Shown in pieces: positions 1-7,916 of a DNA stretch of 64,000 bases. The stretch is from contig CANBQT010000001.1 of assembly GCA_947371755.1 (NCBI GenBank), positions 124,001 to 188,000 on the forward strand, in the 5' to 3' direction. A model generated the notes under the pieces. It searched no databases, was not told where the DNA came from, and worked only from the letters and a program-made list of their open reading frames with translations. The position numbers and the translations under genes were made by a program. The stretch's first letter is position 1. Each line of letters begins with the position of its first letter. Source of the DNA: Chitinophagaceae bacterium. GTDB lineage: Bacteria; Bacteroidota; Bacteroidia; Chitinophagales; Chitinophagaceae.

Positions 1-253
1 TTATGCTACAGCATACGCCAAAGGCGAACGTGCCAACGCCATTGGACACTATCTTGAAGCAGCAAAAAAAGCACATGAATTAGGTTTGGGAGTTAATGCC
101 GGTCATGACCTTGATCTTGAGAATCTCAAATTTTTCAAACATCATATTCCCTGGCTGGATGAGGTAAGTATTGGTCATGCATTAGTTTGTGATGCTCTTT
201 ATTTAGGTTATGAAAATGCCATTCAAATGTACCAACGACAACTGCAATACTAA
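1..253 (+). CDS. pdxJ: Pyridoxine 5'-phosphate synthase PdxJ, C-terminal part (5' truncated by window edge)
   Basis: The reading frame is open from base 2 and ends at TAA 251-253, giving 83 residues. PdxJ condenses 1-deoxyxylulose 5-phosphate with 3-amino-2-oxopropyl phosphate to make pyridoxine 5'-phosphate in the cytosol (DXP-dependent vitamin B6 pathway). The visible part carries the family's end motifs: a GVNAGHDLDLENL stretch and EVSIGHALVCDALYLG, which line the phosphate-binding end of the TIM barrel. The start is outside the window. The next gene begins 3 bases after the stop codon, so the two are probably co-transcribed. It is not in the ORF track because its start is missing. Confidence 0.9.
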   Translation, partial: YATAYAKGERANAIGHYLEAAKKAHELGLGVNAGHDLDLENLKFFKHHIPWLDEVSIGHALVCDALYLGYENAIQMYQRQLQY

Positions 254-256
254 GAT

Positions 257-1081
257 ATGACTGCCTTTAAACCCAGAATCAAAAAAATACTGGAAAAGAC
301 AGTTGGTTCCTCTTTGATTAAAAAGATACATTTCAGATTCGAAAGAAATGTGCATTTTTTTAAGAACAATCGTTATAAAAAAAGAAATCCTGATCTGGCA
401 ATTCCATCAGACGAATGGCTTTTTGAAACCTTTCAATTAGACTATCAGAAATATTTTGAAGATGGAGACCTGGCAGCAAAGGAAATATTGAATTGGACTA
501 CTGATCTATTACCAAAGGAAATGCCCACTATTTTAGATTGGGGTTGTGGTACAGGCAGAGTTATTCAAAACCTACATCATCATCATCCATATCTTCTATT
601 ATATGGTGCTGATATCAATGCAGACATGATTAACTGGAATCATCAAAATATCAAAGGAGTCCATTTTTCTCACATTACAATTAACCCTCCCACAAAATAT
701 CCAAAAAATTATTTTGATCTGATTTATGGTTTATCAGTTTTAACACACCTCCCTGGAAACTTGCAGAATGATTGGGTGAGAGAAATGAATCGTATTTCCA
801 AACCCTCAGGTATTTTTCTCGTTACAACAATGGGTAATTATTATTCAAATGAATTACTAAATGAAGAAAAAAATCAATTGCAGTCAACCGGGATCTTTGA
901 AAAAATATTTCTTGCTAAAACAAAAGTTACTGTTGGCGATAGAAATTTTTCTGTGTACGAAACGCCAGAATATTTCGAAAGAATTATTGCCGATTATTTT
1001 AATATAATTCAATATTTTGAGGGAAGAAAATATCCTGAAAAATTTGGGGGACAAGACCTTTGGATACTTCAAAAAAAATAG
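257..1081 (+). CDS. Class I SAM-dependent methyltransferase
   Basis: A 274-residue protein with a Rossmann-type methyltransferase core. Motif I, ILDWGCGTG, is at residues 92-100, an acidic strand end (YGADIN) follows about 18 residues later, and FDLIYGLSVLTHLP is the usual post-motif region. The first 70 residues are basic and not part of the core. The substrate cannot be told from sequence. It follows pdxJ by 3 bases, suggesting a shared transcript. Its TAG stop lies inside the 5' arm of a terminator hairpin shared with the converging gene. An alternative assignment within the methyltransferase 11/25 families is possible; the fold call is firm, the substrate unknown. Confidence 0.85.
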   Translation: MTAFKPRIKKILEKTVGSSLIKKIHFRFERNVHFFKNNRYKKRNPDLAIPSDEWLFETFQLDYQKYFEDGDLAAKEILNWTTDLLPKEMPTILDWGCGTGRVIQNLHHHHPYLLLYGADINADMINWNHQNIKGVHFSHITINPPTKYPKNYFDLIYGLSVLTHLPGNLQNDWVREMNRISKPSGIFLVTTMGNYYSNELLNEEKNQLQSTGIFEKIFLAKTKVTVGDRNFSVYETPEYFERIIADYFNIIQYFEGRKYPEKFGGQDLWILQKK

Positions 1082-1109
1082 CCTCTGAATTTTTCAGAGG
1101 CTATTTTTT
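1073..1109. terminator. Bidirectional intrinsic terminator
   Basis: AATAGCCTCTGAA and TTCAGAGGCTATT form a long perfect stem with a short T loop, flanked by an A run on the left and a T run on the right, so it can act on both strands. It lies between the converging methyltransferase and BNR-propeller genes, and the methyltransferase stop codon is part of the stem. Confidence 0.85.
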
Positions 1110-3645
1110 ATTTATCAGCTTTTTCTATTTCAGCGAGTTTTTTATTTTTAAACTCAGCATCTTTCATCAATTTTTGTACTTCATCTAATTTTCCGATATA
1201 AATACTTCTTCCATGTGTACCTAGTAGAATCTCGTTTTCGCGAGCCTGAGTAACGATATCATGAACAGGCACAGCATAGGGCAACCCTTTATTCCATGCC
1301 ATAAAATTATCTCCGGCATCAATACTCACATACAATCCGCCGTCTGTTCCTACATAAAGCAACCCATCCACTAAATGATCCTCTTTAATTACATTGATAG
1401 GTTCATTAGGAAGTGTTTTACCGATCTGTTTCCAGGTATTTCCATAATCATCACTCACATACAGGTAAGGAAGAAAATTATCGTTTCGATACCCGTTTAA
1501 ACTTACATAAACTCTACTTTCCTGATAAGCACTTGCTATAACCCTGCTAACATATAAGCCTTTAGGTAATTTTTTACTGATCAGCGTCCAGCTATATCCC
1601 CCATCTTTACTAATTTGAACGTTGCCATCATCAGTACCCACATAGATCAATCCAAATTTCAAAGGGCTTTCACTAATAGTTGAAAGTGTTCCAAAGGGAA
1701 CATCGCCTTGGGCTGGATTAGTTGTTAGGTCTTCACTAATTGCAGGTAAGCTATCACCTCTGTTAAACGACCTATGAAACTTGTTGGAGCCATAATAAAG
1801 AATATCCTGATTATGTTTACTTAATAAAATAGGAGATTGCCAATTAAATCTAAACTGAGGTTCTCCCAGATCATTGGAAGGTTTGATATATTTATTTTCT
1901 TTGGTCATTAAATTCTGACGGGAATAAGATCCATACTGAGAACCACTATAAATAGTTTTATTATCGCGTAAATCAACTTGAACTTGCATACCATCCCCAC
2001 CGTTTATGGATTGAAATGGATTGTCGCCAGATGCATACCAATTATAATTTTCTTTTGTTGTACTAGACCCAAACCAAGTTCCATTATCCTGAAGGCCTCC
2101 ATACACATTATATGGTTTAGCATTGTCGACAGCAATATTGTAAAACTGACCAACTGCAGGAGTATTTGCTTTGAACCAATGGGCACCATCATCATAAGAA
2201 ATATTGCAGCCCCCATCATTTCCATTAATGATATGACTATCTTTTGCTGGATCTATCCAAATAGAATGATGGTCAGAATGCACGTGTTCTTTACTGATAT
2301 TTTGAAATGACTTTCCCCCGTCGGTGCTCATCATTACATTTAAACCAGTGATAAATACTTTGTTCTCATTAGTGGGGCTAACAAATATTTTTCCAAAATA
2401 ATATCCATAGGTACTGTAAAAAAAGCCCGGTATAGAATTATCATTTACTTTTTGCCAATTCAGTCCGTTGTTTTCACTTCTATACACTTCACAACCAGTG
2501 ATAGGTGTTTCTGTCATAGCAGTATTGGCATCAAACAAAAAGTCCCAGATACAGGAAGGTTTTAATTTATCATTCTTAATAAGGTCTTTTAAAACAGGTG
2601 CCGCATACTTTGAAGGAATTCCATTTCTTCTGGAACTTGTAAATGCACCTAATTTACGATCATCTAATGCCAGAAACTGTTCTTTGCTTAAGTTTTTAAA
2701 ATCCTGAATGGTATATTTTGAAGTATCATTATTCTTCTTAGCTGTATCAGGCAGATGATTTTGATTATCTAAAACAGCATACACTACATTTGGATTTTTG
2801 GGGGAAATTGCTAACCCGATTCTACCAACTGCATCCCCTGTAGGAAACCCACTTCCTTCGGTAGACAAAAGCGTCCAGTTGTTACCTCCATCAATACTTT
2901 TATAAATGCCACTTGTTTTTCCACCTTCCTCAAAATTCCAGGCAGTTCTAGTTCTATACCACATGGCTGCATAAAGTTCATTGGGATTCTTGGGATTGAT
3001 TTCAATATCAACAGCACCAGTTTTATCATCAATGGCTAATGTTTGTTGCCAGTTTTTACCCCCATCAGTTGTTTTGTAAACGCCTCTTTCTTTATTAAAA
3101 GAGAATAAATGACCTAAGGCGGCAACCCATACTGTATTGGGATCTGTGGGATGTAATTGAATTTTACCGATATGATGACTTTCAGGAAGTCCTACATAAT
3201 CCCAATGTTTTCCATTATCCATGGATTTATACATACCAATTCCAGCATATGAGGAACGGCTACTATTAACCTCACCGGTTCCCACCCAAATTATTTTGGA
3301 AGACCAGTTTACTGCTATATCACCAATGGTTAAGGTAGATTCTGAATCAAATATCGGAGTAAAACTTTGTCCGTTATTGTTGGTATACCAAACCCCGCCA
3401 GATGCATAAGCAACATAGAATTCTGTTGGATCAATTGGGTTAGCATCTATGTCCACTACCCTTCCACTCATTACAGAAGGCCCTATATTTCTAAAGGATA
3501 TTTGGTTAACCAAAGAGTTTTTTATTAGCACTTTTTTTTGGTCGCTAATTTTTAACCTTTCAGTCCCTGATGTGGACTTTATTTGAGCTTTGCTATTAAT
3601 TGTTAAAAAAATCAATAACACAAACGTTAATTTTCTCATGCACAT
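1108..3645 (-). CDS. Secreted BNR/sortilin-type beta-propeller protein (VPS10-like)
   Basis: An 845-residue exported protein with a signal peptide (RKLTFVLLIFLTINSKAQ). The body has repeated Asp-box/BNR units such as KTTDGGKNW, KSIDGGNNWTLL, YRSENNGLNWQKV, MSTDGGKSF and VSDDYGNTW, spaced as in sortilin (VPS10) ten-bladed propellers. Related Bacteroidota proteins are annotated as glycosyl hydrolase or WD40/YVTN/BNR-like, but no catalytic residues can be assigned, so an enzyme activity should not be assumed. The start reads ATG TGC ATG AGA; the second ATG (3639) gives a more standard signal peptide and may be the real start. It is divergent from the next gene with about 40 bases between starts. 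Confidence 0.8.
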   Translation of the reverse strand: MCMRKLTFVLLIFLTINSKAQIKSTSGTERLKISDQKKVLIKNSLVNQISFRNIGPSVMSGRVVDIDANPIDPTEFYVAYASGGVWYTNNNGQSFTPIFDSESTLTIGDIAVNWSSKIIWVGTGEVNSSRSSYAGIGMYKSMDNGKHWDYVGLPESHHIGKIQLHPTDPNTVWVAALGHLFSFNKERGVYKTTDGGKNWQQTLAIDDKTGAVDIEINPKNPNELYAAMWYRTRTAWNFEEGGKTSGIYKSIDGGNNWTLLSTEGSGFPTGDAVGRIGLAISPKNPNVVYAVLDNQNHLPDTAKKNNDTSKYTIQDFKNLSKEQFLALDDRKLGAFTSSRRNGIPSKYAAPVLKDLIKNDKLKPSCIWDFLFDANTAMTETPITGCEVYRSENNGLNWQKVNDNSIPGFFYSTYGYYFGKIFVSPTNENKVFITGLNVMMSTDGGKSFQNISKEHVHSDHHSIWIDPAKDSHIINGNDGGCNISYDDGAHWFKANTPAVGQFYNIAVDNAKPYNVYGGLQDNGTWFGSSTTKENYNWYASGDNPFQSINGGDGMQVQVDLRDNKTIYSGSQYGSYSRQNLMTKENKYIKPSNDLGEPQFRFNWQSPILLSKHNQDILYYGSNKFHRSFNRGDSLPAISEDLTTNPAQGDVPFGTLSTISESPLKFGLIYVGTDDGNVQISKDGGYSWTLISKKLPKGLYVSRVIASAYQESRVYVSLNGYRNDNFLPYLYVSDDYGNTWKQIGKTLPNEPINVIKEDHLVDGLLYVGTDGGLYVSIDAGDNFMAWNKGLPYAVPVHDIVTQARENEILLGTHGRSIYIGKLDEVQKLMKDAEFKNKKLAEIEKADK

Positions 3646-3684
3646 TTTAATTTATGGTAAATTCGAGGGTCTAATTTAGTCATA

Positions 3685-4386
3685 ATGCGCCTGTTTTTAC
3701 TACCATTAATCCTATTAATTTACACAACCGGTTGGGGTCAGTGTAAAACTTATAAAATCAGCTCAAAAGGAGACACTTTGAATTGCACTGATATTTCAGG
3801 AATAAAACGTGGTCCATGGGTGGTTCGGGTAGAAGCATTAAGGGGGGCACCTGGATATGAAGAAGAAGGTGTATTTATTAACGATAAGAAGGAAGGCACC
3901 TGGCGTAGCTTTAATTTGATGGGTGATTTATTGGCAATTGAGAACTTTCGTTGGGGTAATAAAAATGGGAAATGCCAATATTATAATTTGATGGGCCTTG
4001 AACATGAAGAAAGTTGGAGAGCGTTTAATCCAGCTAAACCTATCGACACCATTGATGTGCAAGACCCCAAATATTTAGAAGGACATAAAGTAGATCGAGT
4101 TATCATCGTCAATGAAGGTCATTCTATAAAACATGGCACCTGGAAATATTTTAATCCGGCTTATGGAAACATCATCAAAGTTGAAAATTACTTATTAGAT
4201 CAGTTACAAGAAGAAAATGCTCAAATCAACGATGTCCTTACCGTATTTGACGATGTAGACAGCACCAAACTAACTAAAGCAAAACCAGTAGAAAAGCCCA
4301 AGGGCAAGCCAAAAGAAGTAGAGGATTTTGAAAAAAAGAACAAAAACAAGAAGAAAATCACTATTAGAGACGGGAAAACAGGCTAA
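3685..4386 (+). CDS. Exported YwqK/MORN-like repeat protein
   Basis: A 233-residue protein with a signal peptide (MRLFLLPLILLIYTTGWGQ). The middle has degenerate repeats of the pattern G-x-W/C-x-x-F/Y-N-x-x-G, for example KKEGTWRSFNLMGDL, KNGKCQYYNLMGL and KHGTWKYFNP, which resemble the MORN-like repeats of the YwqK family of Bacteroidota. The C-terminal 35 residues are lysine-rich (PKGKPKEVEDFEKKNKNKKK). Function unknown. It is divergent from the BNR gene and 66 bases upstream of the ECF sigma gene on the same strand. Confidence 0.65.
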   Translation: MRLFLLPLILLIYTTGWGQCKTYKISSKGDTLNCTDISGIKRGPWVVRVEALRGAPGYEEEGVFINDKKEGTWRSFNLMGDLLAIENFRWGNKNGKCQYYNLMGLEHEESWRAFNPAKPIDTIDVQDPKYLEGHKVDRVIIVNEGHSIKHGTWKYFNPAYGNIIKVENYLLDQLQEENAQINDVLTVFDDVDSTKLTKAKPVEKPKGKPKEVEDFEKKNKNKKKITIRDGKTG

Positions 4387-4452
4387 AATTGAATTTTTCA
4401 AAAGCAACCAAATATTTTATACACCCGTATTGCAATTTGAGAATAACCGTTT

Positions 4453-5073
4453 TTGGAAAACAAATTGCGTCATACCAGTTATTTAAGAACATTGCCCCAG
4501 GAACTACCCGAAATAACTAGCCTGATAAAGGGTTGTTGCCAAAACAACCGGAATAGCCAGAGGGATCTATACCAATGGTTGCATAGTTATGCCCTTAAAA
4601 TAAGCTTCAGATATATCAGTAATATGCATGAAGCTGAGGAATTGGTGAGTGAATCATTTGTAAAACTTTTCAAAAATATTCAGCAATTCAATTTCAATAT
4701 CCAGAGCGACCCCGAAGCCCTATTGAAAGGATGGTTTAAACGAATTATAGTGAATACCTGCATCGATCATTTGAGAAAAACACAACTAAAAGTGGTGAGC
4801 TATGATGTGAATCCTGAAAATGATTTCCAGGTTGATGCACAAGAATCAGGTCTTGACAAAATTTCATATCAGGAGATTATTGAATCGATACGGCAATTAT
4901 CACCGGTATATAGAACAGTTTTCAATCTCTTTGTAATTGAAGGATTCAGTCATGATGAAATTGCAGAACAACTGAAAATAAGTGTGGGAGCCTCCAAATC
5001 GAATTTGTCGAAAGCGAGACAAAATTTAAGAAAATTGATCAAAGACAAAAAAGAGTATAAACGTTATGCATAG
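4453..5073 (+). CDS. ECF-family RNA polymerase sigma factor
   Basis: A 206-residue sigma-70 family protein of the extracytoplasmic-function type. Region 2 is at about residues 30-95 (RDLYQWLHSYALKISFRY, then EAEELVSESFVKLFKNI), and region 4 with a helix-turn-helix is at about 145-195 (SPVYRTVFNLFVIEGFSHDE, LKISVGASKSNLSKAR). No region 3 or 1.1 is present, as expected. The frame opens after a TAA at 4444-4446 and has no ATG before residue 58, so TTG at 4453 is the best start. The stop overlaps the next gene by 8 bases (ATGCATAG), which argues for translational coupling with its likely membrane regulator. Confidence 0.88.
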   Translation: MENKLRHTSYLRTLPQELPEITSLIKGCCQNNRNSQRDLYQWLHSYALKISFRYISNMHEAEELVSESFVKLFKNIQQFNFNIQSDPEALLKGWFKRIIVNTCIDHLRKTQLKVVSYDVNPENDFQVDAQESGLDKISYQEIIESIRQLSPVYRTVFNLFVIEGFSHDEIAEQLKISVGASKSNLSKARQNLRKLIKDKKEYKRYA

Positions 5074-6319
5074 TTTTGACGACGATAAGGAGTTGGATCT
5101 ATTATCCAAAATAGCTGCCGAAGCAATTGAAGCTCCGAGTGCGGCGAATTGGGAAAAGATGCAACGTACCCTTGATAAGGAATTACCCCTTCAGAAAAAA
5201 AGAAGAGGTGGGTTCGTATGGTGGTTGTTTCCTGGCTTTTTGGTAGCTGGGCTTGGCTACTTTTGGCTAAACTCTGCTACAAATTCAACAAACAATGCTC
5301 AAACTTCAAAAGAAACCCTAAACAATCACACAACAAATAACAAATCAACCAATACAACAATAGTAGAATCAAATAAAACAATTGAATTAAACTCAGATAA
5401 AACAACTGAACAATTCAAAACAAATACAAAAAAACAAATTGCATTTTCTTCCAGTATTCAGATTAATCAAGCGGCTGTAAATAAGAAAATTACTGAAGTA
5501 CCTCATCAACAAGTGCAGGAATCATTGGTTGCAAAAGAATTAACAACTACAGAAAAAACTAACAAAGGCACTACAATTAAAGAGGCAGCTGAAAAAAATA
5601 GTCATACAGTAGTCCCTGAAATCAAAAGTGAAAATAAAGAAACCCAATCTGCAGAAAAAAATAGTTCTGAGCAAACTAATAATAGCAAAAACATAGTGAT
5701 TGTTAAGAAAGAATCCAATAAAAACAAAGGATTCTTTATTGGATTAACAGGTGGATTTGATGCAAGTACTGTAAAATTCAAATATTCCTCCAATGTAGGT
5801 TATAACATAGGTGGCACATTAGGGTATCGCTTCAATGATCATTTGTCGGTGCAAACAGGAGCTGTATATACCCAAAAGAATTATAAATTAAATGGCCAGG
5901 ATTTCCATGCTCCAAAAGGAAGTTGGGCAAGTTATCATGAAATTGAAACAGTTGATGGATATTGTAAAATGTGGGATGTTCCAATTATAGCAACTTATCA
6001 TTTTACTGGAAATAATAATGGAAATACATTTATAAGTATTGGCTCATCTTCTTACTTTATGAAGCGTGAGAATTATAATTACGTATATGATTATAACAAT
6101 CAATATTTTACTAGATATAGTAGTATCAATTCAAACAACCAGCACTTATTTGCATTGTTACATATTTCAGCCGGTATCGAAAGACCCATTAGTAAAAGCA
6201 TTACCAGCATCATTGAACCTTATGCAAAAATCCCATTGGCAGGGGTTGGATTTGGAAGTATTCAGATGAGCAGTTTTGGTTTAAATTTTTCTGTACAATA
6301 CAGGCAACCTAAAAAGTAA
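5066..6319 (+). CDS. Inner-membrane-anchored protein with outer-membrane beta-barrel domain, likely partner of the ECF sigma factor
   Basis: A 417-residue protein with three parts. Residues 1-48 are soluble and would face the cytoplasm (contains SAANWEKMQRTLDKEL). Residues 49-68 are one hydrophobic segment preceded by QKKRRGG. Residues 70-215 are a low-complexity Asn/Thr/Lys/Glu/Gln linker. From about 220 to the end there is a PorT/OmpA-like barrel (FFIGLTGGFDAS, GYNIGGTLGYRFNDHLSVQT) ending in aromatic strands. The layout could span both membranes. It overlaps the sigma gene by 8 bases, the position normally held by an anti-sigma factor; the short N-terminal domain could play that role. That is inference; no known anti-sigma domain is recognised. 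Confidence 0.7.
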   Translation: MHSFDDDKELDLLSKIAAEAIEAPSAANWEKMQRTLDKELPLQKKRRGGFVWWLFPGFLVAGLGYFWLNSATNSTNNAQTSKETLNNHTTNNKSTNTTIVESNKTIELNSDKTTEQFKTNTKKQIAFSSSIQINQAAVNKKITEVPHQQVQESLVAKELTTTEKTNKGTTIKEAAEKNSHTVVPEIKSENKETQSAEKNSSEQTNNSKNIVIVKKESNKNKGFFIGLTGGFDASTVKFKYSSNVGYNIGGTLGYRFNDHLSVQTGAVYTQKNYKLNGQDFHAPKGSWASYHEIETVDGYCKMWDVPIIATYHFTGNNNGNTFISIGSSSYFMKRENYNYVYDYNNQYFTRYSSINSNNQHLFALLHISAGIERPISKSITSIIEPYAKIPLAGVGFGSIQMSSFGLNFSVQYRQPKK

Positions 6320-6354
6320 ATATCTCGTTTTCATCAATAACCATAATTATATCG

Positions 6355-6975
6355 ATGAAAACTAAAAAACTAAAACTATTCATCAATGCAGCAGCTGTAT
6401 TGATTTCCATTTTTATATTGTTGAATGCATGTAGTAAAGGTGGTACATCCCCTTCTACCCCAACACCACCTACCCCACCAAGTACTGACCCCTGTGCGGG
6501 CAAAACCATCACCGTAACTGGGTCTGCAACTGTTGCAGATGCGTGTGGGGGCGGGAAGGTTTCTGTATCAGCATCAGGTAGTACTAGTTTTACGTATAGC
6601 ATTGATGGCGGTGCTTTCGGAGCATCGAGCGATTTCTCGGGTGTAACTGTGGGGGATCACACAATATCTGTAAAAGATGGCGCAGGCTGCACACAATCAG
6701 CAAAAGTAACCGTAACGCAAGTTGCTGCTGGACCATTTTTTTCAGCAGTAAAAACCTTAATCCAGGCGCAATGTGTTAGCTGCCATTCAGGTGCAGGAGC
6801 TAGTGCAGGAAGGGATTGGAGTAAAGATTGCCAAGTGATTGCTAACAAAGATCTAATTAAACAAAGAACTGTGGATGGCACGCCAAGTTTCATGCCTCAG
6901 GGCGGAAAATTAAGTGCAGCAGACATGAAGATAATAACCGACTGGGTTAATGCGGGTGGCAGATACAGCGATTAG
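6355..6975 (+). CDS. Lipoprotein with SprB-type repeat and a C-terminal cytochrome c-like domain
   Basis: A 206-residue lipoprotein. The signal peptide ends in a lipobox (LLNAC, Cys26). A Pro/Thr spacer (PSTPTPPTPPSTDPC) leads to one SprB-like repeat (FTYSIDGGAFG to GDHTISVKDGAGC), a module of gliding and surface proteins. The C-terminal 70 residues hold one covalent heme c motif, CVSCH (Cys140, Cys143, His144), with a possible distal Met at about 180 (SFMPQGGKLSAADM) and the helix DMKIITDWVNAGG typical of small cytochrome c domains. It follows the barrel gene by 35 bases in the same direction and ends before a terminator, so it may belong to the sigma-factor operon. A role in electron transfer is inferred only. 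Confidence 0.7.
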   Translation: MKTKKLKLFINAAAVLISIFILLNACSKGGTSPSTPTPPTPPSTDPCAGKTITVTGSATVADACGGGKVSVSASGSTSFTYSIDGGAFGASSDFSGVTVGDHTISVKDGAGCTQSAKVTVTQVAAGPFFSAVKTLIQAQCVSCHSGAGASAGRDWSKDCQVIANKDLIKQRTVDGTPSFMPQGGKLSAADMKIITDWVNAGGRYSD

Positions 6976-7007
6976 GGGCAATCGTTTTAGATCGGCCTGC
7001 ATTCTCA

Positions 7008-7034
7008 AAAAGCAACTCTTAATGGGTTGCTTTT
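7008..7034. terminator. Intrinsic terminator between converging genes
   Basis: AAAAGCAAC and GTTGCTTTT form a 9-bp stem with a 9-base loop, followed by TATTTTA on the + strand and preceded by a run of A. It separates the lipoprotein gene from the converging esterase gene and could serve both. Confidence 0.75.
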
Positions 7035-7037
7035 ATT

Positions 7038-7841
7038 TTAGTTGCCATTATCAAAATATTTTTTGAAAAATAATAGCTGATAATCTATACTGTTTTTCCA
7101 ATATGGTGCATTATGAGCACCTGGTCTTTCTATATAATCATGATCGATTTTTAAAGCTTGCAACTTTTCATGAAGACTTCTATTCACTTTTAAAAAGAAA
7201 TCATCTAATCCACAATCGATTATTAATTTGAGTTGATTTTTCTTTAGCCCCTCTACTAAAGTCATTACAGTATTAGCATCCCACACTGATTGATTCTTTT
7301 CATACTCACCCAACGCTTTTTTAATCTCCCAGTTATTGGGGAAAGGTCGGATATCAACTCCCCCACTGGTACTTCCACCAGCTCCAAAAATATCGGAATG
7401 TCTAATAGAAAGATATAACCCACCATGTCCGCCCATACTTAGTCCAGTAATTGCACGTTTTGTTCTATCATTAATCGTGGGATAATATTGATCGACATAT
7501 GGAATCAATTCCTTCATCAGAAAAGATTCATATTGAATGGTTGAATCGATAGGGCTGTCATAATACCAGCTATTAGCTCCATCTGGACAAACAATATTTA
7601 ATTGTAGTTGATTTGCTTTCGCTTGTAATTGAGGGGCAATAGTAACCCAGGATGCATAATTTCCACTATAGCCATGTAATAAAAAAACAGTCGGTAATGG
7701 ATTTTTATTTTGATCTGGTTGAATAACTACAAATTTCACAGGCTTATGCAAAAAGGCACTATAGATATTAACTGTGTCAACTGACGCGTAGGTCTGATCA
7801 AAAGCAACAATAAAAATGACGATTAAAAGAAAACGTTTCAT
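7038..7841 (-). CDS. Exported alpha/beta-hydrolase of the esterase D/feruloyl esterase type
   Basis: A 267-residue protein with a signal peptide (MKRFLLIVIFIVAFDQTYA). It has the nucleophile elbow GLSMGG with Ser135, the oxyanion-region motif FLLHGYSG near 53-60, and plausible Asp (LIIDCGLDDFF, about 217) and His (RPGAHNAPYW, about 243) for the triad. This matches the putative esterase family that includes S-formylglutathione hydrolase and XynZ-type feruloyl esterases. The signal peptide argues for a periplasmic carbohydrate-ester or acyl esterase rather than the cytosolic formaldehyde enzyme. No polysaccharide genes lie nearby, so the substrate is open. The start codon lies right after a terminator T tract. 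Confidence 0.82.
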   Translation of the reverse strand: MKRFLLIVIFIVAFDQTYASVDTVNIYSAFLHKPVKFVVIQPDQNKNPLPTVFLLHGYSGNYASWVTIAPQLQAKANQLQLNIVCPDGANSWYYDSPIDSTIQYESFLMKELIPYVDQYYPTINDRTKRAITGLSMGGHGGLYLSIRHSDIFGAGGSTSGGVDIRPFPNNWEIKKALGEYEKNQSVWDANTVMTLVEGLKKNQLKLIIDCGLDDFFLKVNRSLHEKLQALKIDHDYIERPGAHNAPYWKNSIDYQLLFFKKYFDNGN

Positions 7842-7850
7842 GTATAAAAA

Positions 7851-7886
7851 ATTAAAGTCACTTGAAATTAATCAAGTGACTTTAAT
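7851..7886 (-). terminator. Strong intrinsic terminator after the M1 peptidase gene
   Basis: ATTAAAGTCACTTGA and TCAAGTGACTTTAAT are perfect 15-base inverted arms around a 6-base loop. On the minus strand the 3' arm is followed by a TTTTTT run that reaches to 9 bases before the esterase start codon, so transcription from the peptidase gene should stop here. Confidence 0.85.
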
Positions 7887-7916
7887 ATTCAAGAAAATAT
7901 TCCTCTTAAAATCTAA

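Noticed and set aside
6309-6602. 97-residue minus-strand ORF
   Set aside because: Antisense shadow of the lipoprotein gene; composition mirrors its Pro/Thr/Gly codons and no start context or homology is visible.
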